Origin: Mastigocoleus testarum BC008
GTDB lineage: Bacteria; Cyanobacteriota; Cyanobacteriia; Cyanobacteriales; Nostocaceae
Assembly: GCF_001456025.1 (NCBI RefSeq)
Contig: NZ_LMTZ01000124.1
Span: 1-64,000 of the forward strand
DNA: 64,000 nt
Direction: 5' to 3'
The notes under the pieces were generated by a model, which saw nothing but the letters and a program-made list of their open reading frames with translations, was not told where the DNA came from and searched no databases. Shown in pieces: positions 10,487 through 19,819 of this stretch (the first letter of the stretch is position 1; each line of letters opens with the position of its first letter). Position numbers and translations under genes: made by a program.

Positions 10487-10528
10487 AAACAGGGGTTTTT
10501 TAATTTAAGATCCCTGTTTTTGCTATTT
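10487..10528 (+). terminator. Terminator of the RlpA-family gene
   Basis: AAACAGGG (10487-10494) pairs with CCCTGTTT (10512-10519), followed by a T-rich tract. It lies 50 bases after the stop codon. Confidence 0.7.
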
Positions 10529-11037
10529 TAATTATTCTTTTATTTTTATTTCTGTGGCTTAAATCCCAAGCCAAGCAAGGGTTTTAGGAAATTTTATTTT
10601 GTAAATACATGAAAATAACATTCTTTACGATTGTTCCTTTGGCGTTCAGTAAGTAAGGGTCACGCAAAAAAAAATTCATTAAACCTTAAAATTATATAAA
10701 ATTAGCAATAAATCTTAGTTTTTCGAAATTATTTGGTATGAACTAGAGCTTATTTGGCTAAGTATCCAGATCCAGTTCGAAGACCTAAGAACAAATCTAT
10801 AAAGTAAGTTAATTCAGCCTGAAATGAACACCCCCAGGGAAAAACCAACCACTACTGATAACTGCTTATGGAGCAATTCATAAATAAATCTATACCTAAT
10901 TTTAAGGTAACCAATTAGCCAATGAACCACTTATAAACTACACAAACTCAACTGTTTGTAAATTTTATATTGATGGCATTCTCGCTCAAATTTTATAAAC
11001 TAACGGGGAATAGATAGATTATAACTAGGGGTTATTT
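10529..11037. other. AT-rich spacer upstream of panC-cmk
   Basis: No gene is seen. It presumably holds the panC-cmk promoter, but no clear promoter motif could be chosen. Confidence 0.45.
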
Positions 11038-12645
11038 GTGCGCTTGCTGACGAGTGTTACAGCTTTACGCTGTTATGTAGCTCAACAAAAACGTTTGGCA
11101 ACAAACTTTTTGCATTCAGAGGAAGGACAACTTGCAGAAGTTAGTACCTGGTTCCAAACTGCGATCGGTTTAGTCCCAACCATGGGAGCATTACATGAGG
11201 GTCATGTGAGTTTGATAAGGAAGGCACGACAAGAAAACAGGACTGTAATTGTCAGTATTTTTGTCAATCCTTTGCAATTCGGACCGAATGAGGATTATCA
11301 ACGCTATCCTCGTACATTAGAGCAGGATGCACAAATTTGCGAAGAACTCGGAGTTAATGCCATTTTTGCACCAACTCCGGAAGAAATGGGAGTACCTTTG
11401 AAGAATATAAAAGGGTCTAAAGTTACACAAGTTACTCCGCCATCTGCTATGATATCTGGCTTGTGTGGTCGTTCTCGGCTAGGACATTTTCACGGCGTAG
11501 CGACGATCGTGACCAAGCTTTTTAACTTGGTTTCGCCTGACCGTGCTTACTTCGGTGAAAAAGACTTTCAGCAACTGGCTACAATCCAAAAAGTAGTGGC
11601 TGATTTACATTTGCCTGTGGAAATTGTTCCCTGTCCCACAGTACGCTTAGCTAATGGTCTGGCTTTAAGTTCCCGTAATCAATATTTGAATGCGTCCGAG
11701 AAAGAGCAAGCAACGGTTATATATCGCAGTTTGCAAAAAGCTAAGAATGCATTTTGTGCCGGGGAAAAAAATAGTAGCAGACTTATCGCTTTAGTGCAAC
11801 AAGAGTTGGCAAAGGTCAGCATTTTATCTGTTGAATATATCGAATTGGTTGAACCGACTACTTTAATGCCAATAGAAAAAGTTAAGGAGAAAGGAATGCT
11901 CGCGATCGCAACTAGAATTGGTTCTACTCGTCTAATTGATAACGTTATCTTGCGCGATCGTCAGCCGATAGTCGCCATTGATGGACCTGCTGGAGCAGGT
12001 AAATCTACCGTTGCTCGTCAAGTTGCTGCTCAGCTAGAATTAGTGTATTTAGATACAGGAGCAATGTATCGGGCAATGACTTGGTTAGTGCTACAAAGAG
12101 GGATTACTCTCGATGATGAATGCGCAATTGCTGAATTAGCCGATAAGTATGAGATTGAACTTACCCCGACTTCCAATTTACAATCACCAGTCAAAGTTTG
12201 GATTGACGGAAATGATGTGACTCAAGTGATTCGTACTCCTGAAGTAACAGCAAATGTTTCGGCGATCGCGGCTCAAACATCTGTACGGAAATCATTAGTC
12301 AGACAACAAAAAAATTGGGGAAAGAAAGGTGGCTTAGTTGCTGAAGGTAGAGATATTGGAACTCATGTTTTCCCCGATGCAGAAATAAAAATATTTCTCA
12401 CAGCTTCTGTTAAGGAGCGCGCTCGTCGTCGTCAACTTGACTACGAGACACAAGGTCTGTCTTCAATTAATTTAAAACAATTAGAAAAAGACATTGCAGA
12501 ACGTGACTGGAAGGATAGTACTCGTACAGTTTCTCCTTTACGAAAAGCAGAAGATGCTGTGGAATTACAAACAGATGGTCTAAGTATTTCGGAAGTGACA
12601 GGAAAAATTGTGTATCAATATCAAAAACATCTATCTAATTTGTAG
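11038..12645 (+). CDS. panC/cmk: Bifunctional pantothenate synthetase / cytidylate kinase
   Basis: A 535-residue fusion with a GTG start. The N-terminal half (about 1-290) is PanC, which joins pantoate and beta-alanine using ATP in the vitamin B5/CoA pathway. Its motifs are PTMGALHEGHVSLIRKAR, FVNPLQFGPNEDYQRYPR, FGEKDFQQL and SSRNQYL. The C-terminal half (about 308-535) is CMP kinase, which phosphorylates CMP/dCMP in pyrimidine nucleotide synthesis. Its P-loop is DGPAGAGKST (about 314) and is followed by YLDTGAMYRAMTWL and the GRDIGTHVFPDA segment. This fusion is characteristic of cyanobacteria. The first about 45 residues contain an insertion (KRLATNFLHSEEGQLAEVST) before the PanC core. Confidence 0.97.
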   Translation: MRLLTSVTALRCYVAQQKRLATNFLHSEEGQLAEVSTWFQTAIGLVPTMGALHEGHVSLIRKARQENRTVIVSIFVNPLQFGPNEDYQRYPRTLEQDAQICEELGVNAIFAPTPEEMGVPLKNIKGSKVTQVTPPSAMISGLCGRSRLGHFHGVATIVTKLFNLVSPDRAYFGEKDFQQLATIQKVVADLHLPVEIVPCPTVRLANGLALSSRNQYLNASEKEQATVIYRSLQKAKNAFCAGEKNSSRLIALVQQELAKVSILSVEYIELVEPTTLMPIEKVKEKGMLAIATRIGSTRLIDNVILRDRQPIVAIDGPAGAGKSTVARQVAAQLELVYLDTGAMYRAMTWLVLQRGITLDDECAIAELADKYEIELTPTSNLQSPVKVWIDGNDVTQVIRTPEVTANVSAIAAQTSVRKSLVRQQKNWGKKGGLVAEGRDIGTHVFPDAEIKIFLTASVKERARRRQLDYETQGLSSINLKQLEKDIAERDWKDSTRTVSPLRKAEDAVELQTDGLSISEVTGKIVYQYQKHLSNL

Positions 12646-13311
12646 AATAAGAATAATAACGTTCTTTATCGATTCTTGTTGCTCCCTTTATGGTAACACT
12701 TTGATTAGTTTCACTTTTATGAACTAAAATTGGTCATAATTGGCACGCAAGTGTTTACTTCAAGACTTCATGATTAGGAGTAAGAGATAGATCGTAATTC
12801 GACTGACTTACACTTCAATTACAAATACACTACTGATTTCCTAAAGAGACCTAATTAGATCATCAGGGTTTACTTAAAGTCAGTAATAATACACATCACC
12901 ACCATTCTATTAACATATCTATGAAAAAATTGGTATTAGACTAGTTTCGCTTTACTTTGTTTTGATTTAACTCTTTTGATTCAACAGGGAACTATCTGCA
13001 ACCTTATTTGCCTGATAGAATTAATTTATTTTCTTGTTTGGACTAAATTCTTCAAAGCAAGATTGTCAATATATCAGTCACAGAAATTAGACAAAAAATG
13101 ATAGAGCAGCTGGGTTGCTGACTATGAAATATTTTTGTCAAATATTCTGTTAAGCTATCTTGTTTAGCTGTTTGCCTAGCCATTTTGTACAAGGTTAGTC
13201 ACAATACTTTTTGTCGAACATTGTGTTTTCTAGTGTACTCACTCTGGGTGATTTGAGTGTTGGAAGCAGGCATTGACCAATAAAGCAAAAGTCTTTGATA
13301 AAGATTTACCG

Positions 13312-13500
13312 GTGCCCCAAAGTTATTGACGGGGCACTAAATATTTAGAGTTATAAACCGCACAGACGAAAAATTTTCTTCCTCAGGCATATGGGAAGAA
13401 CTTTACGGTTTAGTTGAACTGTTTTTGCAGTTTACGCTTAGTTTGCTATTAGTGTAAACTTTCCTTTTTAACAAGATTAAAGTGTAACGAAACGCTTTAA
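13312..13500 (+). ncRNA. Candidate structured RNA (four consecutive hairpins)
   Basis: Four inverted repeats follow one another within 190 bases. They are GTGCCCC/GGGGCAC (13312-13337); an outer TAAACCG/CGGTTTA (13354-13412) enclosing TTCTTCC/GGAAGAA (13376-13400); GTTTACGC/GTGTAAAC (13430-13459); and TTAAAGTG/CGCTTTAA (13477-13500). The last two include G-U pairs, which suggests an RNA and not a DNA palindrome. No known RNA family was recognised. The strand is a guess from the orientation of the next gene. Confidence 0.33.
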
Positions 13501-14047
13501 GTTGTTGTGAAAAAGAGTTAGCGTTTACTATTTGTATCACTCTTGGCTTGAAAGGGTATCAGTCTTTGGAGGGATGATTGGGGATAAAAAAATATAAAAA
13601 AATATAAATCAAGGGGCAAATGTAACATAAAAAAATATTGATTTGTATCCCCAGAACCTTGCCAATACTATATTTGAGGTATTTAAGGACCGAAAACAGT
13701 GGATTTGTAAAAGTCAATGAATCTAGAGTACTAATTAAAAACTATTGCACTATCGATCGCTTCACGGAAGAATAGAGTTTAATTAAAAAGTTATATGTCC
13801 CCAATCGTGGAATTAAGGTGATTCTTGAAATGTAACTGTTGTTTGATACGTACAGTTTTTACAAGACTTTAGGCCTTGACGTCACCTTTGGCTAATATCA
13901 CTGTAAATGAACAGTAACAATTGCAAGCAAAAAAACAAGATTATATTCTTGTTCGCCACTTCAATAGCGGCTTCTGTTCGAATACAACAAGGTTTAAGCC
14001 TTGTCAACTTTTCACTGCGCTGCACACAGGCGCGGTTCTCAAACTAC

Positions 14048-14053
14048 CGGAGG
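14048..14053 (+). promoter_or_regulatory. Strong ribosome binding site of the DUF5895-like gene
   Basis: CGGAGG, 7 bases before the ATG at 14061. It fixes the start and is one of the strongest Shine-Dalgarno sequences in the window. Confidence 0.8.
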
Positions 14054-14060
14054 ATTTTAG

Positions 14061-14930
14061 ATGAAAGCATCTGCAAAATTCGATTTTGACGATGAGAAAT
14101 ATAATGCACTGCCTTCTCGAGTAATTCCCTGGTGTCAGATGATAAATCCTCGATACGGCAAAGATGGCATACAACATCATGGTTTGGCAATTAAGCTTGA
14201 TAATGCCCATTCCGTAGACTTTCAACCAGACGATAACTGGCAAGAGGTGGAGCATGAATTCAGTTCTGGGGTTGAAAATGTACTTATTACAGCAACTCCA
14301 AAATTAGTACTAGTGCGTCGAGGACCATTATCTGTTAAAGATAGGGAAACAGGAGTCAAACTTGGTACCCTCAAGGAAAATTACGATGCTTTTCTAGCAG
14401 ATAAGCTCAGGTTTAAAACTTTCACGCGTTATTTAGTCTTCCTTGTGGGAGAAAATAAAAAATTTCTACATAAAACTCCATTACAACTTACTCTTAGTGG
14501 TGCCGCAGGAGCTAGCTTCAGTAAAGCTTATTGTGAATATCAACAAGGTAAACCCAGTACTGGTTTTATTGCCGAATTAGAAAAAGCTTATGCTGGATAT
14601 CGTCAACAGCCCTGGATACCTAAAGGTCCATTGTTCCATGCCCATGGAATTTTTTCTCCGATTATCGAATGTGAAGAAAGGGGAATCGCCACTAATACGG
14701 TCTTAGTTGCTTCAACGGTAGATTACAAACATCCAACAATTGCGACTCTCACCCAATATTTAATTGCTTCTGATTCAGAAGAATCAGCGATGATTTCTCA
14801 AGCTTTTGAGGAATACAAAGATTTTGCTAAAACTCCACCGAAAGCAGAAACTCAGAAAGTAGCGATGGCAAGTGTTTCTAGCTCATATATTTATCCAGAT
14901 GAAGATGATTTTGGTTATCCGCCGTATTAA
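14061..14930 (+). CDS. Cyanobacterial conserved protein, DUF5895-like, with acidic C-terminal tail
   Basis: A 289-residue soluble protein with no signal peptide or membrane segment. I recognise it only as a conserved cyanobacterial protein, probably of the DUF5895 group; no enzymatic motif is evident. The body (about 1-230) is mixed alpha/beta with segments such as RVIPWCQMINPRYGKDGIQ near the start. It is followed by a linker (KTPPKAETQKVAMASVSSS) and a terminal acidic-aromatic tail, YPDEDDFGYPPY. A flexible linker ending in an acidic tail with aromatic residues recalls single-strand DNA-binding proteins, which use such tails to recruit partners; that comparison is inference. The gene has an excellent ribosome site and an unusually long, hairpin-bearing upstream region. 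Confidence 0.6.
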   Translation: MKASAKFDFDDEKYNALPSRVIPWCQMINPRYGKDGIQHHGLAIKLDNAHSVDFQPDDNWQEVEHEFSSGVENVLITATPKLVLVRRGPLSVKDRETGVKLGTLKENYDAFLADKLRFKTFTRYLVFLVGENKKFLHKTPLQLTLSGAAGASFSKAYCEYQQGKPSTGFIAELEKAYAGYRQQPWIPKGPLFHAHGIFSPIIECEERGIATNTVLVASTVDYKHPTIATLTQYLIASDSEESAMISQAFEEYKDFAKTPPKAETQKVAMASVSSSYIYPDEDDFGYPPY

Positions 14931-15155
14931 ATAAAATTTAAATTATTATCAATTGACGGTTGATGCTTGGAAGTGAAAAAATATTCCATGTGGTTGGTCG
15001 TGCGTAAAACATAAATGTGAGATATCGTCTTTGTGCTTACGCTCTGCCCACAGTAATACTTTTATTAACAAAAATTAATTTCAATGGGTTGCGCACCCCT
15101 TCAGAAGATTTGCTGATAAGTGCGGGCAAAAACGCTTAGGCTAATAGGGCTCAAA

Positions 15156-16184
15156 ATGGATTATCGGGATGCTGGGGTTGATGTTGAAGCAGGTAGAGAG
15201 TTTGTTGGACAAATTAGTAGCTTAGTTCGTAGTACAAACCGTCCTGGAGTTATTGGCGGTTTAGGTGGTTTTAGTGGTTGTTTTCAATTACCGACTGGTT
15301 TTCAAGAGCCAGTGTTGGTTTCTGGAACTGATGGTGTAGGTACAAAACTGAAAATAGCTCAGGCTGTCGCTCGACATGACACCGTGGGTATAGATCTGGT
15401 AGCAATGTGTGTCAATGATGTATTGACTTCTGGAGCTGAACCATTATTCTTCTTAGATTACCTGGCAACAGGAAAATTAGATAAATTACAGTTACAGCAG
15501 GTAGTTTCTGGAATTGCTGCAGGTTGCAAACAAGCAAATTGTGCCTTGTTGGGAGGTGAAACGGCAGAAATGCCAGGTTTTTACCCTGGAGGTGAATATG
15601 ATGTTGCTGGGTTTTGTGTGGGAATTGTTGAAAAGAGCGAGATGCTTGACGGTTCTCAAGTGAAGCTTGGAGATGTTGCTGTTGCTCTTCAAAGCAGTGG
15701 TATACACAGTAATGGTTTGAGTTTGGTCAGAAAAATTATTGACGAACAGGGATTTTCTTGGAGCAATCGTCCAGAATCATTAGGAAATAAAAGTTTAGGA
15801 GAAGTTTTTTTAACCCCCACAAAGATATACGTTGACGCTGTTTTGGGAGCAAGGAAATCTGGTTTGAAGATTAATGGGATGGCTCATATTACAGGTGGTG
15901 GGCTTCCAGAAAATTTACCGCGTTGTTTGGATCGAAACCAAGGAATTAAGATCGATCCCAATAGTTGGTCTGTACCTTCTGTATTTCAATGGCTAGCAGA
16001 TGTAGGGTCCGTAAGTTCCCAGGCCATGTATAATACTTTCAACATGGGTATTGGTTTCGTATTAATAGTTCCTGCGGAGAGTGCAGAACGAGCGATTAGT
16101 TATTTTCAGTCAAAAGAAATTTCTGCTTTTGCTATAGGCGAAGTAATTTCTGGTTCTGGGGAACTGGTGGGATTAGATTGTTGA
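15156..16184 (+). CDS. purM: Phosphoribosylformylglycinamidine cyclo-ligase (AIR synthetase)
   Basis: A 342-residue enzyme of de novo purine synthesis that closes FGAM to AIR with ATP. The start is taken at ATG 15156, which gives the family-typical N-terminus [17 protein letters not shown]. An in-frame GTG at 15120 would add 12 residues not expected in PurM. Signatures are [12 protein letters not shown] (about 67-78), the nucleotide-binding [19 protein letters not shown] (about 131-149), [15 protein letters not shown], and [13 protein letters not shown]. Length matches the family. It is convergent with the next gene. Confidence 0.97.
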   Translation: MDYRDAGVDVEAGREFVGQISSLVRSTNRPGVIGGLGGFSGCFQLPTGFQEPVLVSGTDGVGTKLKIAQAVARHDTVGIDLVAMCVNDVLTSGAEPLFFLDYLATGKLDKLQLQQVVSGIAAGCKQANCALLGGETAEMPGFYPGGEYDVAGFCVGIVEKSEMLDGSQVKLGDVAVALQSSGIHSNGLSLVRKIIDEQGFSWSNRPESLGNKSLGEVFLTPTKIYVDAVLGARKSGLKINGMAHITGGGLPENLPRCLDRNQGIKIDPNSWSVPSVFQWLADVGSVSSQAMYNTFNMGIGFVLIVPAESAERAISYFQSKEISAFAIGEVISGSGELVGLDC

Positions 16185-16243
16185 CACTCCCCAATGACCA
16201 AAACCTGGGTATTTTAGTGGATATATATCTGACAGCTTTGTAA

Positions 16244-16891
16244 TTACCTATTACCCCTTTGGCGATGAATTTCTTCCCAAATTACTAAGTCTTCGGGGCG
16301 ATCTATATCAGCTAAGGTTGGTAAATGACCTACAGCTAAATCGAGTTTTTTTGTAATATCCATAGTTTGTTGGAATACTTTTTCGGTTCCCCAATCAATA
16401 TCTACGAACAATTCTGGAATTGATCGACACAAAGCAATTAAATAATAACCACCATCGATCGCTGGACCTAAAACCAAATCCTTGTCTGTTAGATGCTCAA
16501 AAGCCTGCTTCAAAATTCCCAGTTCGATACTAGGGCAGTCGGTACCAATAATAATTGATTTTTCTGCTCCATTTTGAAAAGCTTCCGATAGTGATCGCGC
16601 CATCCGCATTCCTAGATCGCCTTCTCCTTGTGGTTGGTAAACAATATCGGAACCTAACCAATCTTTCATTAATTGCGCATTACCACCAGCGAAACGTAAC
16701 TCTAGTGATAAAGGTATTTGTTTTTGTAGCTGTTTTACCTTTGAGAGAATATACTCTGTCATTTCACGCTGAAGATTTGCAGCACCTTGAGGACCCAAAG
16801 CTGGTATTAATCGAGTTTTTGTTTTCCCTGCTTCTGGGTAGCGACTAAAAATAATCAAGTGCTGCTGTATTATTTCTGGTGGTTTTTGCAC
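16244..16891 (-). CDS. TIGR04282/DUF2064-type glycosyltransferase-like protein
   Basis: A protein of about 215 residues with a GT-A/nucleotidyltransferase-like fold. The motif IIFSRYPEAGKTKTRLIPALG near the start is the hallmark of the DUF2064 (TIGR04282) family, followed by IIGTDCPSIE and LGPAIDGGYYLIAL, which hold the metal- and nucleotide-sugar-binding acidic residues. Members are often called arsenosugar-biosynthesis glycosyltransferases, but true substrates are mostly unknown. I prefer the GTG start at 16891 (VQKPPEIIQQHL). The open frame extends to an ATG at 16963, but that extension has no family counterpart and runs through a copy of the palindromic repeat at 16940-16961. Confidence 0.8.
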   Translation of the reverse strand: MQKPPEIIQQHLIIFSRYPEAGKTKTRLIPALGPQGAANLQREMTEYILSKVKQLQKQIPLSLELRFAGGNAQLMKDWLGSDIVYQPQGEGDLGMRMARSLSEAFQNGAEKSIIIGTDCPSIELGILKQAFEHLTDKDLVLGPAIDGGYYLIALCRSIPELFVDIDWGTEKVFQQTMDITKKLDLAVGHLPTLADIDRPEDLVIWEEIHRQRGNR

Positions 16892-16939
16892 GCAATAACC
16901 TAATATATAAATTTCAAAATTATTTGAGATGAGATATGA

Positions 16940-16961
16940 GAGACGTACCACAATACGTCTC
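16940..16961. repeat. Palindromic repeat (GAGACGTA family), copy 1
   Basis: GAGACGTA and TACGTCTC separated by 6 bases. One of eight related palindromes in the window; see the finding on this family. Confidence 0.75.
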
Positions 16962-17020
16962 AAAAAAATAATAACAACATCGCGTAAAACCGTTTTATGT
17001 TCTCTGTTTCCTGTTCCCTT

Positions 17021-17563
17021 CTAATAACAAAAATCACCTTTACGATTGGGTTTATCCCGTTCTTTTGCTCTACGCATTGCGCCTAATATTGTTGAGACAA
17101 AGACACAACGTTTAGTTGTTCCACCATATTTTCCAGATAAAGTAATTCTTCCCAAGGGTGGTTTTCTCACGCTACCTCGATAATCAAATTGAATTTGTCT
17201 AAGACCTTGACCCTTAAGTAGTTGTAGAGTTGTTTCTTTATCCAAGCGGATATTAGGATCTAAACTATTCCAATTTATTCCAGAGGGGTTCGCAGAAACA
17301 TGATGTACAGCCCATTGAACAATACCATTTTGTTCGCGAAAACTGGCTTGCCAAGTTTCTTTATTTTTTTGGGCTTGACTTTGGGCTTTTCGTAAAGCAA
17401 AGTAAACTCGATCTTGAGCAACGTCAAGATGGCGATTATTTAGGAAAGATAACCAACTTGGTACTGCGATCGCGCTTAAAATTCCAATTATTACAACTAC
17501 AATTAATACCTCTAGCACTGTAAAACCGCTGCTAGAAGAAACTTTGTGTAGACATTTCCCCAT
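17021..17563 (-). CDS. Type IV pilin-like pseudopilin (GspH/FimT type)
   Basis: A 180-residue prepilin-like protein. The class III-type leader ends in SSSG before FTVLEVLIVVVIIGILSAIA: cleavage after Gly, Glu at position 5, then a hydrophobic helix. A short beta-rich globular domain follows. The C-terminal motif CVFVSTILGAMRRAK is echoed by CIIVQTILGGMRTAK in the pseudopilin encoded at 19025-19720, so the two are paralogues. It lies downstream of, and co-oriented with, the hps genes and is likely part of the same pseudopilus-like secretion machine. It ends in a basic tail with a terminal cysteine. Confidence 0.88.
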   Translation of the reverse strand: MGKCLHKVSSSSGFTVLEVLIVVVIIGILSAIAVPSWLSFLNNRHLDVAQDRVYFALRKAQSQAQKNKETWQASFREQNGIVQWAVHHVSANPSGINWNSLDPNIRLDKETTLQLLKGQGLRQIQFDYRGSVRKPPLGRITLSGKYGGTTKRCVFVSTILGAMRRAKERDKPNRKGDFCY

Positions 17564-17921
17564 TTCAGATATTCCACCGTGATAAATGCACCAATTTGGT
17601 AGATACAGTGCTGGTGAATATCCCTGATAATTTTATTGATAGTTAACTATTGAAGGTTTAGGTTAACTACAATTAGCGTCTAATATACTTTATTTTTTTA
17701 CACACTTTCAAACCATGACATAGCAAAAGTTTTAGCCATAGCTAAAAAACATATTATTTTTATTCCTTGGGAGAGAGTTTAATACTTTTGACTTTTGATA
17801 TCAAATCCTATTTTTAAAACCTCTTTATATTTTTTGGCATTTCCCCCCACATCCCCTACACTTCCCCTGTCATTCTTAAAAAATCAACCCGGATCTTGTC
17901 TGACTTCTCTTCCTGGGACGC
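17564..17921. other. Spacer within the hps region
   Basis: 358 bases, AT-rich with a pyrimidine-rich patch (about 17838-17875). No gene or clear terminator was seen. Confidence 0.4.
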
Positions 17922-18911
17922 TTACTTATTGAAATAACCATTTTTCCAAAGGTAAAAAGGACTAACAAAACTACTAACAAATAATTGCATTTCGCAGGCT
18001 GCTACTAATTCTGTTTTAACTTTAAATCTATGTTTACATAGATGTAGAAGTATTTTCTTAAAATCGTTCAGCATATAAGCAGTAAAAGCAAGTGGTTTTA
18101 CCCAAGGCTGAATATTAATTGTTCGAGTGACATAACGACTGAGTCCTATACCCCGAAAAAATGGTAATAAATATTCTTTTTGCAAGCGCCACTTGGGTAT
18201 TTTATGATAAATTTCCATTTCTGGGTTATACCAAATTTCCCAGTTTGCTTTTTGAATATAAGACAACATTTCTAAATCTTCGCCGGTGAGCATATTACCT
18301 GTAACTCTACCAGTCAAAATAGGTTTTTCTGGAATGCTTTCTAGGCAAGCTTGACGACGAACAACTAATCCTGCAGAAGGAGGAAGCAGTTTTGTTTTTG
18401 GTTCGTAAAATAAAGGTAAATTACCTCTTTCTGTAATCGCTAAAAATGGAGCTATTCGCTGAAAATTCTCTGGTGGTTCTATTTCCCAGTCTGGGTGAAT
18501 TTGACTAGCAAATGCTCCTGCTTGAGGATGTATTTTTGCAAAATTATGAGCTTTTTCTACCCAATTTGAAACTGGATAATTATCGTCATCTAAAAAGCCA
18601 ATAAGTTCGCTATTTGCTTCATCAATAGCACGTTTACGAGCATATGCAGCACCTTGTTTAGGTTCAAAGCAATATTTCAAAGGAAAATTATATTGCCAAT
18701 TTTTCTGATAATCTTGAACAATTTTTGCGGTGTTATCATTACTGTTGTTATCAATAACAACAATCTCCCAATTAATATCTTCAGTGTTAATTTGTTGTTT
18801 TAATTTATCTAAAAGTCCTGGTAAGCGACTTTCTCCATTATAGGTAGGAATAGCAATAGTAAAATCTGTCTTGTTGTCAAATTTATTTTGAAAAGAAGTT
18901 TTATTTTCCAT
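17922..18911 (-). CDS. hpsE: Hormogonium polysaccharide glycosyltransferase HpsE (GT2 family)
   Basis: A 329-residue GT-A-fold glycosyltransferase. The N-terminus carries FTIAIPTYNGESRLPGLLDK and VVIDNNSNDNTAKIV; the nucleotide-sugar/metal motif is FLDDDN (a DDD variant of DXD, about 113-118). GEDLEMLSYI corresponds to the catalytic-base ED motif. The C-terminus is hydrophobic and amphipathic, suggesting membrane association. It follows hpsA, hpsB, hpsC and a further pseudopilin on the same strand, the order described for Nostoc punctiforme hps genes, where HpsE is needed for the polysaccharide supporting gliding. A close paralogue is encoded at 33153-34166. Confidence 0.87.
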   Translation of the reverse strand: MENKTSFQNKFDNKTDFTIAIPTYNGESRLPGLLDKLKQQINTEDINWEIVVIDNNSNDNTAKIVQDYQKNWQYNFPLKYCFEPKQGAAYARKRAIDEANSELIGFLDDDNYPVSNWVEKAHNFAKIHPQAGAFASQIHPDWEIEPPENFQRIAPFLAITERGNLPLFYEPKTKLLPPSAGLVVRRQACLESIPEKPILTGRVTGNMLTGEDLEMLSYIQKANWEIWYNPEMEIYHKIPKWRLQKEYLLPFFRGIGLSRYVTRTINIQPWVKPLAFTAYMLNDFKKILLHLCKHRFKVKTELVAACEMQLFVSSFVSPFYLWKNGYFNK

Positions 18912-19024
18912 GGCACCATTAACTAAAAATAATATCTATAATCAAGTATTGACTATAGATGTTATTTTTGTATTCAGTGTCTTTTCTTAAATATTATTGT
19001 ATAAAACTTTATATACTATTTTAA

Positions 19025-19720
19025 TTATTCACAGTCTGTATCTTTTGCAGTTCTCATCCCTCCTAAAATAGTCTGTACAATTATACATCTTTTAACATCA
19101 CTGGCTTGGGTTGATTTTCCTGCTTTAGGTATAGCAACAACTATCTTTATCCCATCATTTATTTCTGATTCTGATAAACCACCAATTTGGTTAAATGTAA
19201 TTGCTTGTGGTTTTGTCTTATTATATTTATTTGCATAGGATATAGTTTTAGTAGATTTATTTTCGTCGGTAATATTACTACCTAGGATTATATTTTCTGT
19301 ACCAACACCTACTTCTTTACCGAGAATTTCCCAATATTGATCCGGCTCGGAATCATTTGGATGAATAGCTATTTGTGCTACTTTTTTCCCATTTTTAGTA
19401 TCTGTTGTTAAGCTGACGCTGTAAGGAAGTTTAGTCTTTTTCGCTTTTCTTTGAGCTGTTTGTAGTGCAGCTAAAATCTCATCATTAACTTTATTTATTT
19501 GTTGTCGATTAACAAAACTAAACCAACTAGGACCTACAATTGCTGAGAGAATTCCTATAATTACTAGAGCTACTAAAACTTCCAAAATTGTAAAACCACC
19601 AGAACTTAACTGATTTTTACTATCAGATTTTAAATCAAATAGTAACTGATTTATGATATTTTGGTTATGATATTTTATATTTATGTTGTTATGATGAAGA
19701 AAATTAGTTATTTTATTCAT
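19025..19720 (-). CDS. Pseudopilin of the hps locus (GspH/FimT type, HpsD position)
   Basis: A 231-residue prepilin-like protein with an unusually long polar leader (about 41 residues) before the cleavage site SSGG/FTILEVLVALVIIGILS. Glu5 is present. The globular part is strand-rich and Lys-rich and ends CIIVQTILGGMRTAK plus a terminal acidic tail. It sits between hpsC and hpsE, where hpsD is expected, but I leave the symbol blank because it is assigned from gene order only. It is paralogous to the pseudopilin at 17021-17563. Confidence 0.85.
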   Translation of the reverse strand: MNKITNFLHHNNINIKYHNQNIINQLLFDLKSDSKNQLSSGGFTILEVLVALVIIGILSAIVGPSWFSFVNRQQINKVNDEILAALQTAQRKAKKTKLPYSVSLTTDTKNGKKVAQIAIHPNDSEPDQYWEILGKEVGVGTENIILGSNITDENKSTKTISYANKYNKTKPQAITFNQIGGLSESEINDGIKIVVAIPKAGKSTQASDVKRCIIVQTILGGMRTAKDTDCE

Positions 19721-19819
19721 TGCCTATAATCTCTTTTTTTAAGATAATTAAAGTGAATTGTAATAAATATCTTTAATTACTTGCTATTAGTGAGAGTAAA
19801 TTATCTAGTTTATTTACTT

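Larger units (their letters stand above)
12646..14060. other. 1.4 kb spacer with a run of hairpins and a structured leader
   Basis: This is the longest gene-free stretch in the window. 12646-13300 is AT-rich with nothing recognised. 13312-13500 holds four successive inverted repeats (see the separate ncRNA candidate). 13890-14060 is the probable leader of the DUF5895-like gene, with two small hairpins: AACAAGA/TCTTGTT at 13934-13953 and ACAAGG/CCTTGT at 13987-14004. A 60-codon open frame at 13907-14089 overlaps the next start codon out of frame and has no support as a gene. Confidence 0.6.

Noticed and set aside
13907-14089. 60-codon open frame upstream of the DUF5895-like gene
   Set aside because: It overlaps the strongly supported start at 14061 in another frame, has no ribosome site, and its product has no recognisable feature. 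Treated as leader sequence.
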